NCBI GenBank assembly: GCA_018242215.1
Contig: JAFECG010000022.1
Location: 248,001 to 312,000 of the forward strand
Direction of reading: 5' to 3'
DNA: 64,000 nucleotides
Source: Pseudomonadota bacterium
Lineage (GTDB): Bacteria; Pseudomonadota; Alphaproteobacteria; Rhizobiales; Hyphomicrobiaceae
The notes under the pieces: generated by a model
The model's database searches: none
What the model saw: only the letters and a program-made list of their open reading frames with translations
What the model was told of the DNA's origin: nothing
Program-made: the position numbers and the translations under genes
Shown here: one piece after another, positions 51,991 through 60,690 of the stretch
Numbering within the stretch: position 1 is the stretch's first letter
Layout of the letters: each line of letters opens with the position of its first letter

Positions 51991-53487
51991 ATGAACCGTC
52001 TGCCGCATATCCAAGCCGCCATAGCATCCTTCAACGAGTACCTATCGATCGCCCCTCGCGCTTTCAACGAGGGTCACTTCGCCTACCTCGTTTTTAGAGG
52101 TAACAATCGCACGCAGCTGCTGTGCTCCCATCTAACCCTCGATCCGTTGACAACCGCTGAAAGGCCTAGAGTGATTGAAAGTTCGAGTTTCTTTGGATTC
52201 TCCGGACCGCTAAGCTCTTTGGCTACTAATCCTAATGAGTTGATCGAACTACTTTTGGCCGGCTCACTGCCCGGTCCGGATGGACGTCGCTGGACGTTGA
52301 CAAGGGATAGCGAAAGCTTCTCAGGGACGCCCAACTTTGGGTTCGGCCTCCGACCCCCATCGTCCGGTATTCGAGCTACCCATCGCAATACCATCGAACT
52401 TGTCGGCCACGCTTTCAGCACGCCATATGTCTTGACCGAAGAAGACCAATGGGCGCTAAGGGCTGCGCCTGTCCCTTATCGCGATCTTGCCGACCTTATG
52501 TCGGATCTCAAGTTGTTGCCGGGACCTCAGTTTCGTGCCGTCGCGTTTCCCGTCCTCGAAATACTCACCGCATCGCGTATCGAGGGGGATCTAGCGAAGA
52601 TTAGAGTGCGGGTCGCTCAGCAAGTAGCTGCGGAACGAATTACCGTGGGGCTTCTCGTAACCGACAAGGGTACGTGCATCGACCGTCGACGCATCAGCGC
52701 GGCTGATTTTAGTTGGACACAGGCAAAAGGTTCTTCGGAACACAATATTGGCGAGATAAGCGTCCGTGTGCCCGGTGCCTCGCTGGTTCAGTGCTTCGCA
52801 ACGATCGACACCAAATGCGTGCATGAACTGTCCTTCGTCGACCCCAACGCGTTACCCAATCCCCTGAAAGAAGTCCTGGAAGTTTTTGACAAGGGTTTTG
52901 AAACCGCCAAAGCGCTGCTCCATCAAGACCCTAATAAAGGCAATACGACCGGCCAAGAGGCCTCCGTCGCCGCGCTCTTCTGGGCACTCGGCTTCTCAAC
53001 GATTATGTTAGGCCGAGCAGAGGCTCCGGACATCATCGCGTTGTCTCATGATGGGCACTTTCTCGCCATCGAGTGCACGCTTTCGAGTCTCCAAAACAAG
53101 GAGAGAAAGCCACAAAAACTACTCGATCGGACGAAGAAAATTCGAGCGGCTCTCGATCGCAACAATGCAAGTAACAGCGTGTGCCTGCCTGTAATGGTGA
53201 CGTCGCGCTCGCTTGAGAGTGTCATGGACGAGAAGGACGACTGCGAAAGCAAAGGGATACTCGTTCTGACGATCGAAGATCTTAGAACGTACATCGATCT
53301 GATGCCCGCTCATCCCCGCTCTGACTTGCGCTTCTCAGAAATGGCGCAAAGAATTACGGACGCGGTGCAAAAAGCCGAGGCGAAGGATAGGAAAGCGAAG
53401 GAGCTGGTTAGAAGCGTCGATGAGCTGAAAAAAAATTTTGAAGGGCTCGCTAGCGGCAATAGGGGACAGACACGATTAGATTCGTAA
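51991..53487 (+). CDS. Large protein with C-terminal PD-(D/E)xK-like nuclease motif
   Basis: 498 residues. The N-terminal 300 are unrecognised. Residues 320-380 look like a restriction-endonuclease fold: E323 in QEASVAALFWALGF, P346-D347 in APDIIALS, then E361-C-T in FLAIECTLS; the usual lysine is replaced by Thr, with lysines following (QNKERKPQKLL). The C-terminal 60 residues form a coiled coil (VQKAEAKDRKAKELVRSVDE). Its island location and small partners suggest a defence or mobile-element role, which is inference. Confidence 0.6.
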   Translation: MNRLPHIQAAIASFNEYLSIAPRAFNEGHFAYLVFRGNNRTQLLCSHLTLDPLTTAERPRVIESSSFFGFSGPLSSLATNPNELIELLLAGSLPGPDGRRWTLTRDSESFSGTPNFGFGLRPPSSGIRATHRNTIELVGHAFSTPYVLTEEDQWALRAAPVPYRDLADLMSDLKLLPGPQFRAVAFPVLEILTASRIEGDLAKIRVRVAQQVAAERITVGLLVTDKGTCIDRRRISAADFSWTQAKGSSEHNIGEISVRVPGASLVQCFATIDTKCVHELSFVDPNALPNPLKEVLEVFDKGFETAKALLHQDPNKGNTTGQEASVAALFWALGFSTIMLGRAEAPDIIALSHDGHFLAIECTLSSLQNKERKPQKLLDRTKKIRAALDRNNASNSVCLPVMVTSRSLESVMDEKDDCESKGILVLTIEDLRTYIDLMPAHPRSDLRFSEMAQRITDAVQKAEAKDRKAKELVRSVDELKKNFEGLASGNRGQTRLDS

Positions 53488-53530
53488 TTGTCTATGCGCG
53501 GCAAAACGGACCTACGGATACGCCCTGGAA

Positions 53531-53904
53531 CTAGGTCACGTTGCGAGCGCCCATCCGCCGATAGCTAGAGACGGTGGAACGTGGCAGCCCCGTGGCACGC
53601 AAAGTCTCTTTGAACGTGGGCGAGCGTCCCCGCGTAATTCGGAAGGTGTGGACGTAGCTCTGAACAAGTGCACGCTTCGTCAGTTGCTGTGCGGGCTCAG
53701 GCCGGATTTCAATGGCCTGAACCCGGCGTGAACTCGGGGTTGAACTCCGGCCGGCACCGAGACGACCGTCCCGATCGCGACGGCGATGATGGCGACGATC
53801 GCCGGCATCCCCTCCTGCGATGCGGCGACGTTGAGCGCGCAGGACGTTGCAAGCAGCATCGCTCCAGTCGCCGTTGCGACGAGACGAATATTGTTGTAGG
53901 GCAT
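53531..53904 (-). pseudogene. Broken membrane/HTH protein gene (internal deletion with frameshift)
   Basis: One frame from 53904 gives a membrane N-terminus (MPYNNIRLVATATGAMLLAT, MPAIVAIIAVAIGTVVSV). After about residue 55 the coding sense jumps to another frame that ends at 53531 and encodes TKRALVQSYVHTFRITRGRS and LRATGLPRSTVSSYRR, a helix-turn-helix end. Intact relatives on mobile elements have a long middle segment between these parts; here it is gone. Confidence 0.55.
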
Positions 53905-53921
53905 GATTACTGAGCCTTCTC

Positions 53922-54614
53922 TTGGCAGAGGGGTTCGAAGATGAGGCCCGTTCAGCGTTCCATCGCTGGCGGGCCTATTTTTTTTGGCGGTGGGATACGC
54001 GAGTGATGGATCGAGAACGTTGGCAAGACTTCAATCTAAGTTGGCAGCACCATCTCGACACGGGCGCAAAGATCTCTGATCGATGGAACAAATCGGCCGA
54101 CGCGCTCTCCCAAATGATGATCAATACGGCGTTCGTCATCAATGCTGGCGGCATCGTCGGCATACCGGCCCTTCATCAATTTTTGAATGGCGACGGGACT
54201 GCGTTGCCGTGGGAAAAGACGGCGGCCATGCTGTTCTTCTTCGGCGTCATTGCAGCGGCGCTTTCGGGCATTGCGGCGATCTGGAACTTTCGGATGCTCG
54301 CCGATCAAACCGACCACAGTTACAGCATCACCGCCGATGAGATTCGAGAGAAATGGGATGCCACGGGCGAGTTCGTTCCGTCCGAGGAACTTCGCCTGGC
54401 GAAGGCCGCCCCGCCCAAAAACATGAGGATGATTCAACGGACGTTCTATGTGGGATGGGGATTTGGGATTCTCTCTTACGTAATGTTTTTAGCAGGTGGA
54501 CTGACCATCGGTGGGTCTTCTGGCGTTGGCGTTCCGAATGCTTCTGCGACCATGATCACAACCGTCGCCGATCCGCCCAAGAATATTCTTGATCTGAAAA
54601 GCACTCCTCCTTGA
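53922..54614 (+). CDS. Membrane protein of unknown function
   Basis: 230 residues if the TTG at 53922 is used; an ATG at 54006 (MDRERWQDFNLS) is the alternative. Two adjacent membrane helices (residues 65-85 and 100-123, MLFFFGVIAAALSGIAAIWN) and one near 180-200 (GILSYVMFLAGGLTIGG). The arrangement resembles small effector-type membrane proteins of accessory regions but no family was recognised. Confidence 0.6.
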   Translation: MAEGFEDEARSAFHRWRAYFFWRWDTRVMDRERWQDFNLSWQHHLDTGAKISDRWNKSADALSQMMINTAFVINAGGIVGIPALHQFLNGDGTALPWEKTAAMLFFFGVIAAALSGIAAIWNFRMLADQTDHSYSITADEIREKWDATGEFVPSEELRLAKAAPPKNMRMIQRTFYVGWGFGILSYVMFLAGGLTIGGSSGVGVPNASATMITTVADPPKNILDLKSTPP

Positions 54615-54628
54615 CGCCGCCGATGCGG

Positions 54629-54646
54629 TGTACTATAAAAGGTACA
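54629..54646. promoter_or_regulatory. Short inverted repeat, possible operator of the toxin-antitoxin operon
   Basis: tgtac-tataaaag-gtaca, with a TATAAA core, lies 124 bases upstream of the toxin gene. HigA-type antitoxins often bind such repeats. Confidence 0.35.
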
Positions 54647-54769
54647 TTACAAATTCAGAGTTCCAAGCAATGAAACGATAACGAAACGCCCGAAGTGAAC
54701 CACAGCAACCCAGAGACAGGAACGAGCTATGACCGACATCAGAAATCTCGAACATGAAAGGACCTGTCG

Positions 54770-55126
54770 ATGGTCAAGGCACCTCAGGGTGTACAGAAGA
54801 TTCCGCTCTCCTTCTTTGCAACTGAAAGCGGCAACGAGCCGGTTCGGGAATGGCTGAAGTCGCTCGATGAACCCGACCGCAAAGCCATTGGGCTCGATCT
54901 TATGGTCGCGCAATACGGATGGCCAATTGGAATGCCGCTGTGTCGGCCGATGGGAAGGGGTCTTTTCGAAATTCGCACCAGCCTCGACGATCGCATCGCG
55001 CGCGTTTTCGTCTGTCACCACGATGGCGAATTGATTGCGCTGCACGGCTTCATCAAAAAGACCGCCCGCACGCCTACCGCCGATCTTAAGCTGGCGCGGG
55101 CTCGGCAAAACCTGTTGAGTGGATAG
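54770..55126 (+). CDS. RelE/HigB-type toxin (Gp49-like)
   Basis: 118 residues with VREWLKSLDEPDRKAIGLDL, PMGRGLFEIRTSLDDRIARV and ALHGFIKKTARTPTADLKLA, the Gp49/HigB signature with the C-terminal Lys-Thr-Pro motif. A ribosome-dependent mRNA endonuclease. Toxin-first order and overlap region with the antitoxin gene are typical of HigBA systems. Confidence 0.9.
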   Translation: MVKAPQGVQKIPLSFFATESGNEPVREWLKSLDEPDRKAIGLDLMVAQYGWPIGMPLCRPMGRGLFEIRTSLDDRIARVFVCHHDGELIALHGFIKKTARTPTADLKLARARQNLLSG

Positions 55127-55127
55127 A

Positions 55128-55418
55128 ATGGCGAAGCAGAAAAACAAGCACATCGGCTCTCGCCTCGACGACTTCCTTAAGGAAGAAGGGGTCCTCGAGG
55201 AGTTCGAGGCCGCCGCTATTAAGCGGGTCATCTCTTGGCAAATCGCCGAGGCGATGAAGAAACGAAAGTTCTCGAAGGTCCAAATGGCCGAACGGATGGG
55301 AACGAGCCGAGCTCAGCTTGACCGTTTGCTCGATCCGTCCGAGGGCAATGTGACGATCGAAACCTTACAGCGCGCTGCATCAGCGCTCGGTCGCAAGCTT
55401 CACGTCGAGTTGACCTGA
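55128..55418 (+). CDS. XRE-family antitoxin (HigA-type)
   Basis: 96 residues from the ATG two bases after the toxin stop. Helix-turn-helix: QIAEAMKKRKFSKVQMAERM, TSRAQLDRLLDPSEGNVTIE and LQRAASALGRKLHVEL. It should neutralise the upstream toxin and repress the operon. A GTG at 55119 would give three more residues. Confidence 0.9.
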   Translation: MAKQKNKHIGSRLDDFLKEEGVLEEFEAAAIKRVISWQIAEAMKKRKFSKVQMAERMGTSRAQLDRLLDPSEGNVTIETLQRAASALGRKLHVELT

Positions 55419-55439
55419 AAAAATCTGAATGTCAAAGCA

Positions 55440-55697
55440 ATGAGAGCGGCAAATCCAAAAGGCTTTGGTGCGGATCTCATCAGCTACGATTTTTGGAAAC
55501 GCTACGGCGACGTTTATCTGGCCAACGGCCAAACATATCAGGCTCGGATCTGGATCGACATTTTCGAGCGGATAGATTCTGCCGTCCGGTCTATTGCCCT
55601 TCACGTTGGGAACAGTCACGTCGACACACTCCGCAAAGAGAGCGATGGAGGATGGACCGAAATCCCCTACCAGGGAAAACCTCGAAAGCTGGTGTAA
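55440..55697 (+). CDS. Unrecognised 85-residue protein
   Basis: Soluble, aromatic-rich (DLISYDFWKRYGDVYLANGQ, TYQARIWIDIFERID). It follows the antitoxin gene by 21 bases and may be co-transcribed, but no family was recognised and the ribosome binding site is weak. Confidence 0.45.
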   Translation: MRAANPKGFGADLISYDFWKRYGDVYLANGQTYQARIWIDIFERIDSAVRSIALHVGNSHVDTLRKESDGGWTEIPYQGKPRKLV

Positions 55698-55901
55698 GGT
55701 GACGAGCTGCGCACGGCGCACGAGGTCGGAACAGAGCCATGGCCCTGTGGATTAGGAACTTTCGTTATTTAATTGGGCCCAGTGATCGTCTAACCGGTTG
55801 ATCGGCGGCACTCCCCTTCGTCGCCACTTTGTATCGCGCTCCGCGCCAGTCTCGTGCCCCGCGCTGAAGGCCAGTTGCCGAGGCGCTGCGAGACTGCGCC
55901 T

Positions 55902-56303
55902 ATGGATCAAAACCCCTCCGTCAACACCGGCGTGTTCCTATTGGGGCCGCTCAACCCGATCTCGGGGCTTCGTCCTATTCTCGAACTGGGGCCGGCGCCC
56001 GCACGTCCAGTCGATAGGGTGCCTTCGCGGCAGGAACAGCGGGGGCCGCGTCACATGGAACGTCGTATCTTGAAGTCGGGCGAGCCCGCATACTACTGGA
56101 AGGTGCCGACCCGCGACCGGGACAACGGCTGCGCCATCCCCGCCGAGCCGTTAGGAACTGATTTCGAATCCGCTTCGCGACGCGCTGACGAACTCAACGA
56201 GCTGCTTGATCGCTGGCGCGTAGAACGGAAGGTTCATCTGGCGTTGCGGCCAACGACGATGATCGTCGCATGCGTTCCTAACGAGAACGTCGATCCGGTT
56301 TAG
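55902..56303 (+). pseudogene. Integrase-like N-terminal fragment
   Basis: 133 codons. The part SGEPAYYWKVPTRDRDNGC and PLGTDFESASRRADELNELL, followed by DRWR, resembles the N-terminal region of Hyphomicrobiales tyrosine recombinases (a tryptophan/tyrosine patch, then LGxDF and LNxxLDxWR). The catalytic domain is absent: coding sense ends at 56303 and no continuation is found. Probably the remains of the island integrase. Confidence 0.5.
56273..56289 (+). repeat. 17-base inverted repeat, left arm
   Basis: cgttcctaacgagaacg, exact inverse complement of 56448-56464. Shorter copies of cgttcctaa lie between the arms at 56346 and 56429. Confidence 0.8.
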
Positions 56304-56610
56304 AAACATCCGACATAGGTGCGCAAGCGCCGCTCCTCGTCCCGACGTTCCTAAAACGAATGCGATGCCCGTTTAAGAACTCAGAAACCCCGGGCATCCT
56401 CTAAACGACGCCTGAGATAGGTCGAAAACGTTCCTAACCGATGAGACCGTTCTCGTTAGGAACGATGAACTCTCGCCTCAACTGACCAACGTGCAAGCGG
56501 TTGGCCGTGCAGAAAACTTTACGGTCGTAATTGACGGAATTATGGTTGTAAAATATAAGGGTGCTTAGTCAACGAAACGAGAGCTGGCAATACATTGAGG
56601 AGCTTCGATT
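56304..56610. other. Gene-free region with repeated cgttcctaa motifs
   Basis: 307 bases. Motifs cgttcctaa at 56346-56354 and 56429-56437, plus the 17-base right arm. A phased iteron-like or operator cluster; no gene. Confidence 0.5.
56448..56464 (-). repeat. 17-base inverted repeat, right arm
   Basis: cgttctcgttaggaacg, facing the arm at 56273. With 56429-56438 (cgttcctaac) it also forms a compact hairpin (loop 17-ish bases). Confidence 0.8.
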
Positions 56611-56931
56611 ATGAAGATTATTTTTGACGATGATACTTTCCGGGCGTGGCTTGCTGATCCTACTCGCGATCTGGTCCTATCTCTCGCCGATAAGAAGCCA
56701 CGACGCGAAGCCCGTAGCCCTAGGGATGGCTCGCTGCGAGCTTGGTACATCGCAGGCATGGATACATGCGAAGGTATCAGCGTTGCCGAAGCGATGAAGA
56801 AAACAGGCTGGGGACGTTCCACCGCACAATCCGAGTTCACTCAGATCAGCAAAAAGCTCGATCGTAAGGTCGAGAAGTATCAGGACGCATCCAGAGGGCT
56901 TGTTTATCGCTTCGCCGATTTTCGGCAGTGA
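56611..56931 (+). CDS. Small putative DNA-binding protein
   Basis: 106 residues. GISVAEAMKKTGWGRSTAQSEFTQISKKL looks like a helix-turn-helix, and the C-terminus is basic (DRKVEKYQDASRGLVYRF). GAGG lies 13 bases upstream of the ATG. It follows the repeated cgttcctaa sites, which it might recognise; that link is only positional. Confidence 0.55.
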   Translation: MKIIFDDDTFRAWLADPTRDLVLSLADKKPRREARSPRDGSLRAWYIAGMDTCEGISVAEAMKKTGWGRSTAQSEFTQISKKLDRKVEKYQDASRGLVYRFADFRQ

Positions 56932-57227
56932 CTTGTTGTTCCTTACTTCACTGCCCCGGTTGAACGGCTCATTCGCGCGACAATCTCGGGCAGCTTCATT
57001 AGCTCTTCCTCACCGGGGTCGTCTCCGCAGTAACCGGCCTTGTCACTGCGGTCGCTCGGACGTTCCGTTACGACGTCCGGATCGATGTCGATCGGAAAAC
57101 GACGGTCCATCACCTGCGTGGGGCAGAATCGGAGGCTCTAGGCGTTGTTCGAATCGCCATCGGTTGACCCTTATGGGAAATTGGTACCGATGCGTCGGAC
57201 AGCTTTGATCCAAAAGCAACGGGGGAA

Positions 57228-57587
57228 ATGATGACGCGGCACGAGACCACGAACATTCGCCAGGACCATTGGATGACGGCGCCGGAAGCGGGAACGGCCG
57301 TTTCGGGAGAAATAGAGGCAGAGCGGCGAAGAGCCCAAGAGCTGAAAGATTTTGCTGAAAAGATCGTCGATCACGTTGCGATGCAATTTCGTTCGGTCGG
57401 TACCGTTGTCCAAGGCATGGGCGAAGGCAAATTTCAATTTTCGCGGCCGGGCATGAGCCACGTATATGTACGTCTAACCCCACTCCCGAACGGAATGGTA
57501 CAGGGAGTTTCGACTAAGAATCCCGACCGCCTTGAAGAGTTATTGATCGTGGAAGATGCCATGAAGTTCGTGGTCAGAAACCTATAA
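57228..57587 (+). CDS. Unrecognised 119-residue protein
   Basis: Soluble; a helical charged N-terminal half (EIEAERRRAQELKDFAEKIV) and a beta-type second half (FQFSRPGMSHVYVRLTPLPN). GGGGGAA precedes the ATG. Seventeen bases upstream of the next gene, so co-transcribed with a nuclease-like protein. Confidence 0.55.
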   Translation: MMTRHETTNIRQDHWMTAPEAGTAVSGEIEAERRRAQELKDFAEKIVDHVAMQFRSVGTVVQGMGEGKFQFSRPGMSHVYVRLTPLPNGMVQGVSTKNPDRLEELLIVEDAMKFVVRNL

Positions 57588-57604
57588 CCTTCGAGCGGGA
57601 AACG

Positions 57605-58393
57605 ATGGGCGAGCTTTTCGACGGCCTCATGGACGCGTGGATACCAGATGCGACGAACGTCTATTCCGAGCGAGTCGGAAACGACCCCCGATTTGCCGAT
57701 GGCAAGAAGCTATTTCGCAGCTTCGAGGAAGTGACAAAGCGATATCGCGAACGGCGCTCGAAAGACGATATCAAGGCCGTCGAAGAGAAGTGCAACGAAC
57801 TTGCTGCGGCGACGACGATTTTATCACTGCTGCAAATCGGTCAAGCCCTCTCCTATGAGCCAAAGCTCGCTGCCAGCAATCAATCGATCGACTTTCTCAT
57901 AAACAGCGAAACCGGCCGATACCTTTGGATAGACGTCAAAACTGTGAATCCGCAGTGGATCGACACAGAGGCAGAATGGAGCCGGTTTGATGCGATCATG
58001 AAGGAAGTGCCTGAGGCTTCCCGCCCCCTTACCAACATGGGCGGCATCGCAGACCACATGCTGAAGTCGCGATGGAGCCTCTATTCTTACGCCGCGCAGA
58101 TTGAGAAAAAAATGGAAACGACGACCGACGAGGAGCGCGAAGCTCCCGTGAGCGTGCTGTTCTGCGGCAACGGCTTTGCTTGGCACCTCAGTGCACTTGA
58201 GGACTTCGTAGATTTTTATGCGACCGGGAACTTCCGGAGCGACGATTGGGCCTCGAAAATGATGACTCGATACATGCAGGACAAGGGTATCGAGTTTAAA
58301 AGAACAATCGCCGGATTTCACTCTCTCCAACGCGGTCAGTTCGAAACCCTGCCCAAGCTATTCTCACCATTCGTGAGAGGCCCCAACTTCTGA
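57605..58393 (+). CDS. Protein with PD-(D/E)xK-like motif
   Basis: 262 residues. SIDFLINSETGRYLWIDVKT gives the pattern D96-X13-D110-x-K112, the active-site layout of restriction-endonuclease-like folds, with possible acidic residues in the preceding helix (EEKCNELAAATTILSL). The rest is not recognised. GAGCGGGAAAC is a good ribosome binding site. A nuclease role in the island is inference. Confidence 0.55.
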   Translation: MGELFDGLMDAWIPDATNVYSERVGNDPRFADGKKLFRSFEEVTKRYRERRSKDDIKAVEEKCNELAAATTILSLLQIGQALSYEPKLAASNQSIDFLINSETGRYLWIDVKTVNPQWIDTEAEWSRFDAIMKEVPEASRPLTNMGGIADHMLKSRWSLYSYAAQIEKKMETTTDEEREAPVSVLFCGNGFAWHLSALEDFVDFYATGNFRSDDWASKMMTRYMQDKGIEFKRTIAGFHSLQRGQFETLPKLFSPFVRGPNF

Positions 58394-58828
58394 GCGACAA
58401 CACTACTCTATCGCGGCGCTGATCTTTCCGAGCGGCCCGAGCCCCGGGGCCAATGATGAGATTGGCGGTCTCTACACCCGAGACCGAACACCCGACGTAC
58501 TCTCGGGCACGACGGCGAGCGTCATCGTGATCGGACGCATAGACGTGGCAGGCGGGCCAGATCCATCCTCGGATGGCGACGCGGTACAAAGATCCATTCA
58601 CGGCATTCCCTCCTTTGAACAAGTCGCCAGATTGTTCTCTCGCGGATTTGGCAAAAGATCGACATCACAACCGAGTCGTCGCCGGTCGTCGTACTCTAAT
58701 GTCCCACTAAACCCTCCTCTAATGAGACGAAAAATATCGAGCTAAAAATGTCTCACATAATTTAATTATGTGCTTTTTGAGACGTTTTGTCTTACAAACT
58801 CATATATCGACTTTGTGGGACAATCGTC
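58394..58828. other. Gene-free region upstream of the resolvase
   Basis: The left part (58394-58690) has no supported gene. The right part is AT-rich and holds the palindromic sites of the resolvase. Confidence 0.6.
58701..58821. promoter_or_regulatory. Probable resolvase target (res-like) and promoter region
   Basis: A perfect 19-base palindrome cacataatttaattatgtg (58754-58772) is flanked by gtctc/gagac, and a wider pair gtcccac (58701-58707) / gtgggac (58815-58821) brackets it. AT-rich in contrast to the surroundings. Serine resolvases typically bind such dyads beside their own gene. Confidence 0.6.
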
Positions 58829-59446
58829 ATGACTGGATATATAGTTGCATACGCAAGGACATCGACCCTCGATCAGGTGGCAGGGTTTGAGGCACAAATC
58901 GCGGAACTGAAGGCCGCGGGCGCGGAGAAGATCTTCCGAGAGCAGGTGTCGTCGGTCGCTGAGCGTGCCGAGCTTGAAGCTCTCCTCGATTACATCAGAC
59001 AGGACGACGTCGTTGTCGTCACGAAGCTCGACCGCCTCGCCCGCTCGATGCGCGACCTGCTCGCCATCGTGGATCGGATCGAGGCGAAGGGCGCCGCACT
59101 TCGCATCCTATCGATGAACCTCGACACCGCGACGGCAACCGGAAAGCTCATGCTCAATGTTCTCGGCTCCGTCGCTGAGTTTGAACGCTCGATGATGCTG
59201 GAGCGTCAGCGGGTGGGCATCGCGAAGGCGAAGTCTGACCGCAAATTTAAAGGGCGTGCGCCGACTGTGCGGAAGCAGTCGTCCGAAATCGAGGCGTTGC
59301 TCATGAAGGGGCTCGGTCCAACCGACGTCGCGGAGAAATTGGGCGTCGCGCGCTCAAGCGTCTATCGCGTTGCGAAGGGTGCTCTCGCCGCGAAGCGCGA
59401 AGCTCGGCAACGGTTGATCGCCGGCGACGAGCAAGCGGGGAATTAA
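58829..59446 (+). CDS. Serine recombinase (resolvase family)
   Basis: 205 residues from MTGYIVAYARTSTLDQVAGF. Catalytic Ser12 in YARTSTLDQ, TKLDRLARSMRDLL, GKLMLNVLGSVAEFERSMML and a C-terminal helix-turn-helix (PTDVAEKLGVARSSVYRVAK) are complete. Small resolvase/invertase type. The frame is open a little upstream, but the ATG at 58829 starts the conserved fold. A small gene follows at once. Confidence 0.92.
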   Translation: MTGYIVAYARTSTLDQVAGFEAQIAELKAAGAEKIFREQVSSVAERAELEALLDYIRQDDVVVVTKLDRLARSMRDLLAIVDRIEAKGAALRILSMNLDTATATGKLMLNVLGSVAEFERSMMLERQRVGIAKAKSDRKFKGRAPTVRKQSSEIEALLMKGLGPTDVAEKLGVARSSVYRVAKGALAAKREARQRLIAGDEQAGN

Positions 59447-59448
59447 CG

Positions 59449-59703
59449 ATGGCCGAAATCATCGACTTTCAAACGCGGGCTTCTCGCCGAGCCGCCGACG
59501 AGCCCGACGCCGACACGATCGAAGTTCTTGAACACTTCCTTGAGCTGGCTCGCGCTGGCGTCGTCCAGTCCATTGCTATCGTCACGACGGACGGATTTGC
59601 GAACCCTGAGTGCGCAATTAGCATGGAGCTAAAGCACGCCCCTATTTTGCTCAGTCGATTGCGGGTGGCGATCGAGAGGATCGAGGCCGCTGTGACGGCC
59701 TAA
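59449..59703 (+). CDS. Unrecognised 84-residue protein downstream of the resolvase
   Basis: Soluble, acidic (ADEPDADTIEVLEHFLELA, MELKHAPILLSRLRVAIERI). Begins two bases after the resolvase stop, so co-transcribed. A small mobile-element-associated family, function unknown. Confidence 0.6.
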   Translation: MAEIIDFQTRASRRAADEPDADTIEVLEHFLELARAGVVQSIAIVTTDGFANPECAISMELKHAPILLSRLRVAIERIEAAVTA

Positions 59704-59816
59704 CGTCTCGGCTCCCATTGGTACAGCGCATACAGCCGTTTGGAGGCGGGTTAACGAGGTCCTAAGCAATCGTCCCTATACCTCATAAGCGTACCACTGG
59801 AATTTGGTTGAGACTT

Positions 59817-60005
59817 ATGAAGTTGGACGATCATCATCGCGAAGGACGAGCGGCCGCCGAGCGGCGCAACCGGATCGAGCTTGGCTTGGAGTCCGGTGAG
59901 CGCGGTTGGTGGGGACTGGTGCGCCCCTTGATCACAAGCCGATTGACCGTTTGGGCAATCGTTATCGGCGGTCTCCTCGGTCTGGCTTCGGGGCTGCCGC
60001 TCTAA
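59817..60005 (+). CDS. Small membrane protein
   Basis: 62 residues from MKLDDHHREGRAAAERRNRI; a basic N-terminus and one membrane helix (VWAIVIGGLLGLASGLPL). A typical orphan small protein of mobile DNA; not recognised. Confidence 0.5.
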   Translation: MKLDDHHREGRAAAERRNRIELGLESGERGWWGLVRPLITSRLTVWAIVIGGLLGLASGLPL

Positions 60006-60037
60006 CCTTCGCCCTCACCGCGTAAAAGCGCGGGCGC

Positions 60038-60259
60038 TCAGTTGAGTAGCGCCGGTCTACCTGTTTCATCGGCAGCATCCTCAACATCCACGGTGACGTC
60101 GGTGATTGCCTTGCAGGCGGTCTCAAGACTCTCCAGCTCCTTACGGATACGACCTTCCAGCGCAGCAGCCTCGATCAGCATTTGTCGCGCCCCACGAAAA
60201 AGAAGAGCGGCCAGGAAGAGCGCCGCGACGGCGGCGTCGAAAAAGTTTTCTGACGTCAA
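60038..60259 (-). CDS. Small membrane protein
   Basis: 73 residues from a TTG with GGAGG five bases upstream. One membrane helix (FFDAAVAALFLAALLFRGAR) followed by a coiled-coil-like acidic half (LEGRIRKELESLETACKAIT). An antisense frame exists on the plus strand but lacks such a ribosome binding site. Confidence 0.5.
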   Translation of the reverse strand: MTSENFFDAAVAALFLAALLFRGARQMLIEAAALEGRIRKELESLETACKAITDVTVDVEDAADETGRPALLN

Positions 60260-60372
60260 TTGAGCCTCCGGCTATAGCGATCACAAATGCGGCATACGAC
60301 GATTTTTCAGTGCCATTCGGTGCGTTCGTGACTCAGAATCATCAAGTAAATCAGGCTAATTTGGAGATTGTG

Positions 60373-60666
60373 ATGTCACGGAAACTGAAGGAGTCCACCG
60401 CGCGGATCGATGCGTGGATGAAAGAGTATGATGCAGTTTGGACCGCTCGCATTCATGCGAGCGAGTACGATGAAAGGGAGCGGTTGACGGCTCGGCTGCA
60501 TGAGCTTCACGAAGAGGGTCAAGGCATCTTGGCTGAGTTGAGGCTCGTGCCGGGGGACGCGGCTCTGATTACACGACGCAACTTCGAGTTCATGGTTCGC
60601 AACGTGCAGGAAATGGATCGCCCTCCGCACATTGTCCAGGATATCTGCCGAGCCATCGCGGCCTAG
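60373..60666 (+). CDS. Unrecognised 97-residue helical protein
   Basis: MSRKLKESTARIDAWMKEYD onward; mostly helical and charged, no motif. Followed by a good terminator 25 bases on, which supports the gene. Confidence 0.55.
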   Translation: MSRKLKESTARIDAWMKEYDAVWTARIHASEYDERERLTARLHELHEEGQGILAELRLVPGDAALITRRNFEFMVRNVQEMDRPPHIVQDICRAIAA

Positions 60667-60690
60667 GCAGAAAAAGGTGATGATCTTTCA

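Noticed and set aside
58296..58622. Minus-strand open frame after the nuclease-like gene
   Set aside because: It overlaps the end of a better supported gene and has no start signal or family.
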